11,100 nucleotides of DNA from Thermoplasmata archaeon (GTDB taxonomy: Archaea; Thermoplasmatota; Thermoplasmata; Thermoplasmatales; Thermoplasmataceae), in assembly GCA_021826795.1 (NCBI GenBank), contig JAKAYM010000055.1, positions 1 through 11,100 of the forward strand, given 5' to 3'. How positions within the stretch are numbered: the first letter of the stretch is position 1; each line of letters opens with the position of its first letter. This document shows, one piece after another, positions 1 to 7,306 of the stretch. Below the pieces are notes generated by a model. It did not search any database, was not told the DNA's origin, and saw nothing but the letters and a program-made list of their open reading frames with translations. The translations under genes and the position numbers were made by a program.

Positions 1-66
1 CTCAAAGCTATCCTTAATCCTGCTTTTCAGATCATCCTCATCCATCTTTCTCTCTATTGGATACAT
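1..66 (-). CDS. Start of a divergent gene, cut by the window edge
   Basis: An open frame begins with ATG at 66-64 on the minus strand and stays open for 22 codons to the window edge (N-terminus MYPIERKMDEDDLKSRIKDS). The peptide is charged and helix-prone, with no recognisable domain. The main support for a real start is its position: a TATA-like palindrome (91-102) is centred about 30 bp upstream, the right distance for a leaderless or very short leader transcript. A second in-frame ATG (45-43) is an alternative start. It is divergent from the formate dehydrogenase operon and shares its upstream region. I do not recognise the product, and 22 codons are too few to exclude chance. Confidence 0.4.
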   Translation of the reverse strand, partial: MYPIERKMDEDDLKSRIKDSFE

Positions 67-90
67 CTCTTTTTTGCCATGAAAATGTAA

Positions 91-102
91 TACTTATAAG
101 TA
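91..102 (-). promoter_or_regulatory. Palindromic TATA-like box for the divergent gene
   Basis: TACTTATAAGTA is a perfect 12-bp palindrome with a TATA-like core. Its distance to the ATG at 66 fits an archaeal TATA box driving leftward transcription. Because it is symmetric it could also be a regulator site or read in either direction. Function is inferred from spacing only. Confidence 0.4.
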
Positions 103-150
103 TAATAATGTTAGTAAATAACTATAATGTATTCTATCAGAACTAATATC

Positions 151-168
151 ATAATATTTAAATATTAT
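151..168 (+). promoter_or_regulatory. 18-bp perfect palindrome with TATA box upstream of forC
   Basis: ATAATATTTAAATATTAT reads the same on both strands across all 18 bases. Its TTTAAATA core (157-164) lies about 26 bp upstream of 186, so transcription would begin a few bases before the forC ATG at 194 with a very short leader. The symmetry is more than a TATA box needs, so an overlapping repressor operator is possible. In AT-rich DNA some symmetry also arises by chance. Confidence 0.5.
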
Positions 169-183
169 CGAATGAATATAATA

Positions 184-190
184 AGGTGAT
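184..190 (+). promoter_or_regulatory. Shine-Dalgarno site for forC
   Basis: AGGTGAT matches the anti-Shine-Dalgarno end of archaeal 16S rRNA (GGATCACCT) over seven bases and ends 3 nt before the ATG at 194. It supports that start codon. If the TATA core at 157-164 is used, the site would lie at the extreme 5' end of the mRNA. Confidence 0.6.
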
Positions 191-193
191 TTC

Positions 194-3127
194 ATGGCTG
201 CAGATAAAATTTTAATTGATGGGGTTCAATTTAATGCAGATCGGGGAAAAACCATATTGCAGATAATGATGGATAATGGCATTGATATACCGCATGTTTG
301 TTACAATCCCGCTCTCGGCGCAATAGAATCCTGTGATACGTGTATAGTTAATGTAGAGGGTAAGTACCTGAGGGCATGCTCGACCAAGGTTAAGAACGGC
401 ATGCAAATAAAATATAATGACCCTGAAATTAAGGCAAGGCAGGTAGAAGCGGTCAATAGAATACTGCACAACCATGACCTTTACTGTACTGTCTGTGAAA
501 ATAATAACGGAGACTGTGCACTCCACAGCGCTGTGGACACTCTTCAGGTGACTAGGCAGAAATATCCATTTACATCCAAGGGATATAAAGTGGATTCAAC
601 TAATCCATTTTACCGGTATGATCCAGACCAGTGCATTCTATGCGGAAGATGCGTAGAAGCATGCCAGGATGTGGAGGTTAATGAAACACTTCATATAGAC
701 TGGTCACTTGAAAGGCCACGTGTTATATGGGACGACGGAAAGGCGATAAATGATTCCTCATGTGTATCGTGCGGCCACTGCGTTACAGTATGCCCGGTAA
801 ACACATTAATGGAAAAATCAATGCTTGAAGAGGCAGGTTATTTTACATCACTTACCAGAAAGGCAAAATACAATCTAATTGAATTTGGGAAGGACCTTGA
901 AAAGCCCGTGGGAAATGGCTTGATAATGAAAATCAGCAATATTGAAGCAAAAATGAGGGAGGAGCAGATAAAAAAGACCAAGACCGTATGCACATACTGC
1001 GGTGTCGGGTGTTCCTTTACAATGTGGACCAAGGGTAGAAAAATATTGAAGGTGCAGCCAGAGTTTGAATCACCTGCCAACGGCATATCAACATGCATAA
1101 AGGGAAAATTCGGCTGGGGCTTTGTTAACAGTGAAGAACGCCTGCAATATCCACTTATAAGAAAGAAGGGCAAATTTATAAGGGCATCCTGGGAAGAGGC
1201 AATAGAATTTGCTACGAAAGGCTTAAAGAAAGCGGCTGAAAAGCACGGAAACGAATCGGTTATGTTTATAACGTCCTCAAAGGGAACGAACGAAGAATCA
1301 TACCTTATGCAGAAACTTGCAAGGCAGATCTTCCACAACAATAATGTTGACAACTCGTCAAGATTCTGCCAGGCCCCTGCCACTACAGGACTCTGGAGAA
1401 CCGTTGGATATGGAGGGGATGCCGGATCAATACAGGATATATATAAATCGGAACTTGTAATGATTTTCGGAGCCAATACTGCTGAATCTCATCCGGTCCT
1501 TGCAACCAGAGTGAAGAGGGCACACAAGCTCAATAATCAGAAATTAATAGTATCGGATCTTAGAAAGAACGAAATGGCAGAAAGGGCAGATATTTATCTT
1601 CATCCTTCACCTGGCACTGATATAGTGCTTTTATCAGCACTTTCTAAATACATAATAGACAAGGGCTGGAACGACAAAGAGTTCATAGAAAAGAGGGTAA
1701 ACAATTTTGATGAATATCGAAAAAGCCTTGAAACATTTACCCTGGAAAACGCATCAAAAATAACAAAAATTCCCGAAGAACAGATAATAAAAACAGCGGA
1801 AATGATACATAGTGTAAAAAGTATGTGCATACTCTGGGCCATGGGAATAACACAGCACTCTGCGGGTTCAGATGAATCAACAGCTATTTCCAACCTGCTT
1901 CTGGTAACAGGCAATTACGGAAGGCCTGGAACCGGGGCATATCCTTTGAGAGGGCATAACAACGTGCAGGGCGCCAGTGATTTCGGGTCAATGCCTACCT
2001 ACCTTCCGGGATACCAGCCAATAAAGGATGAGGAAGCCATTAAAAAATTTGAAAAGGCATGGCATACTGAACTTTCAAGAAAACCCGGCATTGATAATGT
2101 ATCCTGCATAGAAAATATAGACAACGATAAGGTCAAGGCAATGTACGTTATCGGGCAGGAGATTGCTTCAACTGGTCCAGATGCAGGAAAAACAAGGGTT
2201 GCACTTGAAAAACTCGATTTCCTGGTTGTCCATGATGTATTCTTCTCTGAAACCGCAAAATACGCCGATGTTGTATTACCAGCATCCGTGAGCCTTGAAA
2301 AGGAAGGAACATTTACCAACACAGAAAGACGCATACAGAGGATTTACCGGGTTATGGATCCCTATGCGGAAACAAGGCCGGACTGGGAAATTATACAGGG
2401 CATAGCAAACTCCCTGGGAGCTGGCTGGAAGTATACTCATCCCTCAGAGATAATGGATGAAGCCTCTTCTCTGTCACCCATATTTAATGGAGTAAACTAC
2501 GAAAGGTTAGAAGGATTCAAAAGTCTCCAGTGGCCAATGGTTAACGGGCATGATTCGGAATACCTTTATACAGACAGATTCAATTTTCCGGATGGAAAGG
2601 CAAGATTTTACCCTCTTTCATATAGACCACCACTTTCAATATCAGAGGAGTATCCCCTGCATTTGAATAATGGAAGGATGTTAGAGCATTTCCATGAGGG
2701 GAATGAAACCTTCAAAACTGAGGGAATAAAAGAAAAGGTTCCGGATACATTTCTGGAAATTTCACAGAAACTTGCAGATGAATATGGAATAAATACAGGA
2801 GATTATGTAAGAGTGATGTCAAAATGGGGGAGCATAAAGCTTAGAGCCCTTATTACTGAAAGGGTAAGTGGGAATGAGCTTTATATGCCAATGAATGCCG
2901 CTTCTGATGATGCTACTGTAAACCTTCTCACATCCTATAACAGGGATCCTGATTCAGACACACCATCATACAAGGAGTTGCCTGTGAAAATCAAAAAATT
3001 GAAGGGCAATGGTGGAATCCCGTTACCGGCAAATAATTCTCGATACGCAACACCACACCCACAGAAAGGCATAATGGTGGACGAGAAATGGAAGAGATCA
3101 GATTATATAAAATTAACAGATGATTAA
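194..3127 (+). CDS. forC: Formate dehydrogenase catalytic subunit, ForC type (FdhA/YjgC/YrhE-like)
   Basis: This is a Mo/W-bis-PGD formate dehydrogenase of 977 residues, close to the usual ~980 of the Bacillus YjgC/YrhE (ForC) group. Domains in order: a [2Fe-2S] ferredoxin fold (C36, C47, C50, C62); a NuoG-like His-Cys cluster motif (H94, C98, C101, C108); two [4Fe-4S] ferredoxin motifs (C147/150/153/157 and C190/193/196/200); the molybdopterin domain with its own [4Fe-4S] site (C266, C269, C273, C301) and following K303; and a C-terminal dinucleotide-binding domain (about 855-950). The catalytic Mo ligand is C392 in SRFCQAPAT, so it is a Cys, not a Sec, enzyme. The neighbouring His of classical enzymes is Q393, which is diagnostic of the ForC subtype. 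No Tat signal is present, so it is cytoplasmic. The stop overlaps the next start, showing one operon with forE and fdhD. Formate oxidation is inferred from the family. Confidence 0.93.
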   Translation: MAADKILIDGVQFNADRGKTILQIMMDNGIDIPHVCYNPALGAIESCDTCIVNVEGKYLRACSTKVKNGMQIKYNDPEIKARQVEAVNRILHNHDLYCTVCENNNGDCALHSAVDTLQVTRQKYPFTSKGYKVDSTNPFYRYDPDQCILCGRCVEACQDVEVNETLHIDWSLERPRVIWDDGKAINDSSCVSCGHCVTVCPVNTLMEKSMLEEAGYFTSLTRKAKYNLIEFGKDLEKPVGNGLIMKISNIEAKMREEQIKKTKTVCTYCGVGCSFTMWTKGRKILKVQPEFESPANGISTCIKGKFGWGFVNSEERLQYPLIRKKGKFIRASWEEAIEFATKGLKKAAEKHGNESVMFITSSKGTNEESYLMQKLARQIFHNNNVDNSSRFCQAPATTGLWRTVGYGGDAGSIQDIYKSELVMIFGANTAESHPVLATRVKRAHKLNNQKLIVSDLRKNEMAERADIYLHPSPGTDIVLLSALSKYIIDKGWNDKEFIEKRVNNFDEYRKSLETFTLENASKITKIPEEQIIKTAEMIHSVKSMCILWAMGITQHSAGSDESTAISNLLLVTGNYGRPGTGAYPLRGHNNVQGASDFGSMPTYLPGYQPIKDEEAIKKFEKAWHTELSRKPGIDNVSCIENIDNDKVKAMYVIGQEIASTGPDAGKTRVALEKLDFLVVHDVFFSETAKYADVVLPASVSLEKEGTFTNTERRIQRIYRVMDPYAETRPDWEIIQGIANSLGAGWKYTHPSEIMDEASSLSPIFNGVNYERLEGFKSLQWPMVNGHDSEYLYTDRFNFPDGKARFYPLSYRPPLSISEEYPLHLNNGRMLEHFHEGNETFKTEGIKEKVPDTFLEISQKLADEYGINTGDYVRVMSKWGSIKLRALITERVSGNELYMPMNAASDDATVNLLTSYNRDPDSDTPSYKELPVKIKKLKGNGGIPLPANNSRYATPHPQKGIMVDEKWKRSDYIKLTDD

Positions 3128-3560
3128 AATGTCTAAACCTATAGAATATATTGAGGAAAATAAAACAGAGGACGATTCGCTTATACCGGATGAATACAGA
3201 GAAAGCCTTGACTCTTTTCTGAAAACCATCAAGAATCTCAACGATTCCGGTTTTCTTACACTGGTTAATGCCATGGCAGCAAATTATAAGTTTATAATGG
3301 ACACGTTTTCAGACCAGTTCAACTCTGATACAACAAAAAAATCGATTACAAATATTATGAGCATATTTGACCTCCTATCAAAACTTGATCCAGATGTGAC
3401 TGTTAACCTGATGAATCGGCTGGGTGATTCTATAAACAGTGCCGGCAAACCTCAGGATAAGGACCTCATGGATATCATGAGGATGCTCAACGATAAAACT
3501 GTTGCAGGATATATAACCCTGATTCTGAAGATACTATCCGGCCTTCAGGAGAAAAAATGA
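3120..3560 (+). CDS. forE: DUF1641 protein, ForE-like partner of formate dehydrogenase
   Basis: This 146-residue protein is mainly helical, without a signal peptide or cysteines. The C-terminal part (about 105-143, including DKTVAGYITLILKILSG) resembles the DUF1641 region of YjgD/YrhD. In Bacillus the equivalent protein (ForE) binds the catalytic subunit ForC and is essential for electron transfer to menaquinone. The same order, catalytic subunit then DUF1641 protein, is seen here. The 85-145 stretch has amphipathic or weakly hydrophobic helices that could lie on the membrane, but no clear transmembrane segment. The ATG at 3120 overlaps the forC stop by 8 nt. An in-frame ATG at 3129 directly after that stop is equally plausible, with GATGAT (3119-3124) as a weak ribosome-binding site. 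The assignment rests on C-terminal resemblance plus gene order; the quinone role is transferred from the family. Confidence 0.8.
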   Translation: MIKMSKPIEYIEENKTEDDSLIPDEYRESLDSFLKTIKNLNDSGFLTLVNAMAANYKFIMDTFSDQFNSDTTKKSITNIMSIFDLLSKLDPDVTVNLMNRLGDSINSAGKPQDKDLMDIMRMLNDKTVAGYITLILKILSGLQEKK

Positions 3561-4402
3561 GCGGATTTATAGAAAGAAAAATATTACGGGTCAATAACGG
3601 GATTCCTGTAAAAGAAGCCGATATGCTTACTGTGGAAGAGCCACTGGAAATCAAAATAATCCATAATGAAATTGAATACAATGTATCAGTTATAATGCGG
3701 ACTCCGGTAGACGATTTCTCCCTGGCGGCTGGATTTCTATTTACAGAGGGAATAGTAAAGGAGAACAGCATAAAAGAGATCAAATATTCAAATTCCGCAA
3801 AAACTTCAGAAAAGAACAACATAGTCCAGGTTGAAGTTTCTGACTTCGAGGAAAATCTTCTGGGCAGGAGGAATTTCTACGTAAATTCCAGCTGTGGTGT
3901 CTGCGGCAAAACCAATATAGATGATATATTTGTAAAATCCGGGGAGCTTATAAAAAATAAAAGTGTTCTGAATTATGAAGATATCTTAGAAATGCCAGAA
4001 ATAATGAAAAGGTCACAGAAAATATTTAACAGTACAGGTGGAATACACGCAGCTGCTATTATAGACTATTACGGAAATGCTCTCTCCATTGGAGAAGATA
4101 TAGGCAGGCATAATGCCGTTGATAAGGCCATAGGGAAGATGGTCCTGAATGGAACTAAAAGAAATCCGGAGGCTGTGCTTCAGGTCAGTGGCAGGGCAGG
4201 ATTTGAAATACTCCAGAAAGCCGCAGTGTTCGGAATACCGGTTGTAAGCTCAGTATCTGCCCCTTCATCACTTGCCGTTGAACTGGCCGATGAGTTCAAT
4301 ATTACCCTTCTATCATTTGTCAGGGGAAACAGATTCAACGTATATACCCATGGAGAGCGTATAGAACTGAGAAACGGCTATTCACAGATCTCACGGAATT
4401 GA
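3557..4402 (+). CDS. fdhD: Formate dehydrogenase maturation sulfurtransferase FdhD
   Basis: FdhD passes sulfur from a cysteine desulfurase to the Mo-bis-PGD cofactor, a step required for formate dehydrogenase activity. The 281-residue protein has normal family length and the hallmark CxxC pair in SCGVCGKT (C113, C116). Other family blocks are STGGIHAAA (159-167), EDIGRHNAVDK (180-190), VSGRAGFEI (210-218), SAPSSLA (234-240) and the C-terminal RGNRFNVYT (256-264). The ATG overlaps the forE stop in an ATGA arrangement, and GGAG (3548-3551) sits 5 nt before it, so translation is probably coupled. Its client enzyme is very likely the ForC encoded two genes upstream. It is cytoplasmic and I see nothing unusual in it. 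Confidence 0.95.
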   Translation: MSGFIERKILRVNNGIPVKEADMLTVEEPLEIKIIHNEIEYNVSVIMRTPVDDFSLAAGFLFTEGIVKENSIKEIKYSNSAKTSEKNNIVQVEVSDFEENLLGRRNFYVNSSCGVCGKTNIDDIFVKSGELIKNKSVLNYEDILEMPEIMKRSQKIFNSTGGIHAAAIIDYYGNALSIGEDIGRHNAVDKAIGKMVLNGTKRNPEAVLQVSGRAGFEILQKAAVFGIPVVSSVSAPSSLAVELADEFNITLLSFVRGNRFNVYTHGERIELRNGYSQISRN

Positions 4403-4427
4403 CATATTAAACTAATAAATATTTTTA
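4403..4427. terminator. Short convergent intergenic region with likely terminators
   Basis: Only 25 bp separate the fdhD stop from the stop of the convergent helicase gene. The + strand carries a run of five T (within AATATTTTTATT), typical of archaeal intrinsic termination without a hairpin; the opposite strand is also AT-only over most of its length. Termination here is inferred from position and T-richness. Confidence 0.45.
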
Positions 4428-7100
4428 TTATTTAAGCAGGTCCCCCAGCCTCCTGTAAAGTGTATCGTCGCAGGGATAATTCAAATAATCCGAAATAAAT
4501 TCATCAGGATTGTTTTTATATTTCAGGAATCTGCTGATATATTTTTTTAACTGTTCCACAGACCTTTTATCGGGCTGCTTGAAATCTATCCCATTAGAAT
4601 TTTCTCCTGTATTTATTTTTCCCCTCAGGCTGATGTAACCTATTGCGATATCAATATTATTCACATCTATGCTGTTCTTTATGGCATAAAGTATCCTGTA
4701 GGCCTGGAGCTGAACTCTATGATGTGATGATCTCTCAGTTGTTTTATCTGTTTTATAATCAAGAATTACATACCTTTTACCATTTCCGAATACGGCATCA
4801 AGTTTGCCGTAAAACATTATTGAATCAGATTCATTGGCAAAATCCGGAAACATCTGATTTACCCTTGCTATAACAGAAACTTCAGACTCTATCTGCTCCA
4901 TACCATATGCAGATTTTATCTGATTAACAACAGATTCTATGTTATCAAGGACTTTTCTATCCTTAATGGATAATATTTCTTTTTGAATTTCTCCCTTATA
5001 AAGCGATTCTGCCATTTCATGTGCATTTAAACCATAATAAAGCGCCTCTGTCTTCTCATTTAACTTCAATATGTTATTTTTTAATAGCCAGTATGGATTG
5101 TCCAGGCTTATAAGTGAATAGGAAAGTACATTCTTTGATTTGAAGAACTCATATACCTTTTCCTTTAGCCAGGCATCGTTCCCTTTGATAATTTTATCTG
5201 AACCGGTATAGTTTCCGGAGACAAACTGGAGATATGCCTCATCAAATTTTGTTTTGTCAGGCACAGGAGATTTTTCACTGAAAGCCTCATCTATAACTAA
5301 CTCAGAATATTCAGGTATGAGATAGGTTGGTGCCTCTCTAGTGGATGCGCATATCCATAATTTTTCCCTTGCCCTGGTAAATGCAACAAAATCAATTCGT
5401 ATGCTCTCATTTTTTAATTCATCATCCACATCTATGCCTTTTACTGTTTCTATTATGGATGAAACTATCAGGTCTATATACGCATCCGAAACTCTAGGTT
5501 TTTTTGGTAAATATATGACCCGGTCAAATTCCCTGCCCTTTGCCTTGTGCACAGTGGTGAGCACCAGTTTTGAATTGCCTGCCTTTACGCCATTTTCAGA
5601 ATATGATAAATCAAGGAAATCAAAGAAGTTTTCTCTTGTATATTCCTTTTCACCCTGGAAGAATTCATCAATAGAGGATTTAACAGTGGATGCAGTGAGG
5701 AAATATTCCTGGCTTATTGATGCTGCAACCGGCAGGATCCTTGTATCGAATAGTTTTTTTATGCCCTCCTTTGATAGTGCCATGTTCCTCAGGGAAAAAA
5801 ATGGATTCCCAGTATCAAACCGGTCAATTGTGCTACTATCATTATGCAATGATTCTGAAATTTCAAAGGCTTCCTTGAGGGATAATCCTGAAAACGGTGT
5901 AATTAACGCTGAAATAATATCATCATCATTATCATACAGCATTCCACGGAGAAATAGGGTAATATCTTTTTTTGCCTCTGTGACGGAATGTACATTTGAA
6001 TCGCTGGAATAATCGATATTATACTTATCAAGTAGCGTTGAAAGCATGTCTATCTGAGCATTTGTCCTAGCAATTATTCCTGTTGTACCTTCATGGTTAG
6101 ATATTTCTGATATCCTATTTATTACCGATTCTTCTGGGGATTCTGACTGTATTACGGTTACCTTCGCACCCTTATCATGCACCCCCTCAAAATTTTCAAG
6201 CTCTTCTGCATCTTTTTCAAACTTCATATAGTAATTCTTAGAATACTCCAAAATTGTGTCTGTGCTCCTGTAATTTGTTTTCATATTTTCTTTGGCAACA
6301 CTTGCATCAGCAAGTAAAGAATTAAACACTGATAAGGCACCTCCCTGAAATCCAAAAATAGACTGCTTCCTGTCGCCCACCATGAATTTTATATTCCCGG
6401 AGGACTTTGCAATTGCTGCTTCTATATCATTAATATCCTGAAGTTCATCAACGAAAACATATTTATAGACTTTTTTACCCTTAAATTTTTGAAATTCAAA
6501 AAGAAGGTCATTGAAATCCAGATTTCCCTTTTTTTCCTCGTAGTATTTGAATGCCTGGTAAAAATAATCAAATAAATACTGTTCCTCATCTGCACCAATA
6601 TTTCTTACCCTGCCTGTAGAAAACTTTTCTCCTATTATTTTCAATATTTTATCCCTGAAATTCTCAATATCCTGAGGAGTAATACCGAAGCTTTTGATAT
6701 ACCTTATTGCATTTTCCAGCTTTGGTACTATTTCATTTATTACATAATCGCGGGCATAGTTGAATGCCCTGAGATCTCTCAATTTTTTGTATATTAAATA
6801 TCGTGCCATATTGTATGAAATAATAGAATTTTCCGAGTTAATTCCCGGTAAATGGTTGAATGCAAGTGCGTGGAATGTGTATATATTTATATCATAGGCG
6901 GTATATTTGCCAATTTTCCTGGAAATTAACTTCATATCAATGGTGTTCTGAAGCTGAGCCACCGCATTATTAGTGAATGTGATGCAAAGTATACTATCAG
7001 GTGATATTCCCTGTTCTATAAGATTAACCACTTCGTCTGCTATTCTGGTCGTTTTTCCAGTACCCGGATTGGATATCACCAGTGTATCTTTATTTATCAT
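4428..7100 (-). CDS. UvrD/Rep-family helicase fused to RecB-like nuclease
   Basis: This is an 890-residue DNA helicase-nuclease. SF1A motifs: I SNPGTGKTT (10-18), Ia ITFTN (40-44), II VFVDELQD (215-222), III VGDRKQSIFGFQGG (241-254), IV NYRST (276-280), V TTVHKAKG (515-522), VI VAFTRAREK (572-580). The C-terminal PD-(D/E)XK domain shows the RecB/AddA pattern: H694 (NAHEMAE), D768 in GKLD, D781 and K783 in DYKTDK, and QLQAY (797-801). All catalytic residues are present, so both activities are expected. The nuclease lacks the four-Cys iron-sulfur cage of AddB; only C877 lies nearby. The design resembles AddA or mycobacterial AdnA/AdnB subunits. DNA-end processing or repair is the likely role, inferred from family. 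The start is firm: motif I begins 10 residues in, and a TATA box lies 26 bp upstream of ATG, implying a leaderless mRNA. No partner subunit is encoded beside it. Confidence 0.92.
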   Translation of the reverse strand: MINKDTLVISNPGTGKTTRIADEVVNLIEQGISPDSILCITFTNNAVAQLQNTIDMKLISRKIGKYTAYDINIYTFHALAFNHLPGINSENSIISYNMARYLIYKKLRDLRAFNYARDYVINEIVPKLENAIRYIKSFGITPQDIENFRDKILKIIGEKFSTGRVRNIGADEEQYLFDYFYQAFKYYEEKKGNLDFNDLLFEFQKFKGKKVYKYVFVDELQDINDIEAAIAKSSGNIKFMVGDRKQSIFGFQGGALSVFNSLLADASVAKENMKTNYRSTDTILEYSKNYYMKFEKDAEELENFEGVHDKGAKVTVIQSESPEESVINRISEISNHEGTTGIIARTNAQIDMLSTLLDKYNIDYSSDSNVHSVTEAKKDITLFLRGMLYDNDDDIISALITPFSGLSLKEAFEISESLHNDSSTIDRFDTGNPFFSLRNMALSKEGIKKLFDTRILPVAASISQEYFLTASTVKSSIDEFFQGEKEYTRENFFDFLDLSYSENGVKAGNSKLVLTTVHKAKGREFDRVIYLPKKPRVSDAYIDLIVSSIIETVKGIDVDDELKNESIRIDFVAFTRAREKLWICASTREAPTYLIPEYSELVIDEAFSEKSPVPDKTKFDEAYLQFVSGNYTGSDKIIKGNDAWLKEKVYEFFKSKNVLSYSLISLDNPYWLLKNNILKLNEKTEALYYGLNAHEMAESLYKGEIQKEILSIKDRKVLDNIESVVNQIKSAYGMEQIESEVSVIARVNQMFPDFANESDSIMFYGKLDAVFGNGKRYVILDYKTDKTTERSSHHRVQLQAYRILYAIKNSIDVNNIDIAIGYISLRGKINTGENSNGIDFKQPDKRSVEQLKKYISRFLKYKNNPDEFISDYLNYPCDDTLYRRLGDLLK

Positions 7101-7121
7101 GCAGAAACTAATAGTGTACTC

Positions 7122-7130
7122 TTTAATAAA
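7122..7130 (-). promoter_or_regulatory. TATA box of the helicase-nuclease gene
   Basis: TTTATTAAA on the minus strand is centred 26 bp upstream of the ATG at 7100. This places the transcription start at or next to the start codon. No Shine-Dalgarno sequence is visible, consistent with a leaderless transcript. A neighbouring TTATAA (7131-7136) could serve instead. Confidence 0.5.
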
Positions 7131-7179
7131 TTATAAGGTTTAATAGTTTTAAGATTGATTTGTAATATTTTGATTAAAC

Positions 7180-7188
7180 TTAATATAT
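7180..7188 (+). promoter_or_regulatory. TATA box of the tRNA-Leu gene
   Basis: TTAATATAT lies 24 bp (centre) before the first base of the tRNA at 7208, preceded by the purine-rich AAAC that could act as BRE. It is the best box in the short upstream region, and its presence suggests the tRNA gene is still transcribed. Confidence 0.5.
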
Positions 7189-7207
7189 GTAAAAATGATA
7201 CACAAGG

Positions 7208-7292
7208 GCAGAGGTTACCGAGTTAGGACAAAGGCGCTAGATTAAGGGTCTAGTCTCGAAGGAGTTCGCGGGTTCAAATCCCGTCCTCTGCA
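7208..7292 (+). tRNA. tRNA-Leu with anticodon AAG
   Basis: A complete type II cloverleaf of 85 nt. The acceptor stem GCAGAGG (7208-7214) pairs fully with CCTCTGC (7285-7291), with discriminator A at 7292, the leucine identity base in archaea; CCA is not encoded. The anticodon stem CTAGA/TCTAG (7237-7241, 7249-7253) encloses TTAAGGG, giving anticodon AAG at 7244-7246. The long variable arm (7254-7267) contains CTC/GAG pairing. The T arm GCGGG-TTCAAAT-CCCGT spans 7268-7284. Two oddities: A34 in the anticodon, and A10 opposite C25, where archaeal tRNA-Leu normally has G10-C25. Shifting the anticodon frame to read TAA breaks the stem, so AAG is the structural reading. No intron is seen. The gene points toward the stop of the ABC ATPase gene, 14 bp away. 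Confidence 0.93.
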
Positions 7293-7306
7293 TGAATACA
7301 AATACT

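Noticed and set aside
212..2334. Minus-strand open frames opposite forC (212-526, 838-1476, 1600-1914, 1999-2334)
   Set aside because: They lie antisense to a strongly conserved enzyme, show no recognisable domain, and are typical reverse-frame shadows.
5341..6012. Plus-strand 223-residue open frame inside the helicase-nuclease gene
   Set aside because: It is antisense to the middle of the helicase, with a Ser/Phe-rich composition typical of a reverse-frame shadow and no promoter.
7242..7248. Reading the tRNA anticodon as TAA
   Set aside because: It requires moving the loop by one base, which destroys all five anticodon-stem pairs; alignment to the general archaeal tRNA-Leu pattern also places AAG at 34-36.
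7268..7292. tRNA 3' end as an attachment site with a second copy beyond the accessory operon
   Set aside because: I looked for a repeat of the T-arm/acceptor sequence in 9685-9809 and elsewhere in the window and found none; no integrase is present.
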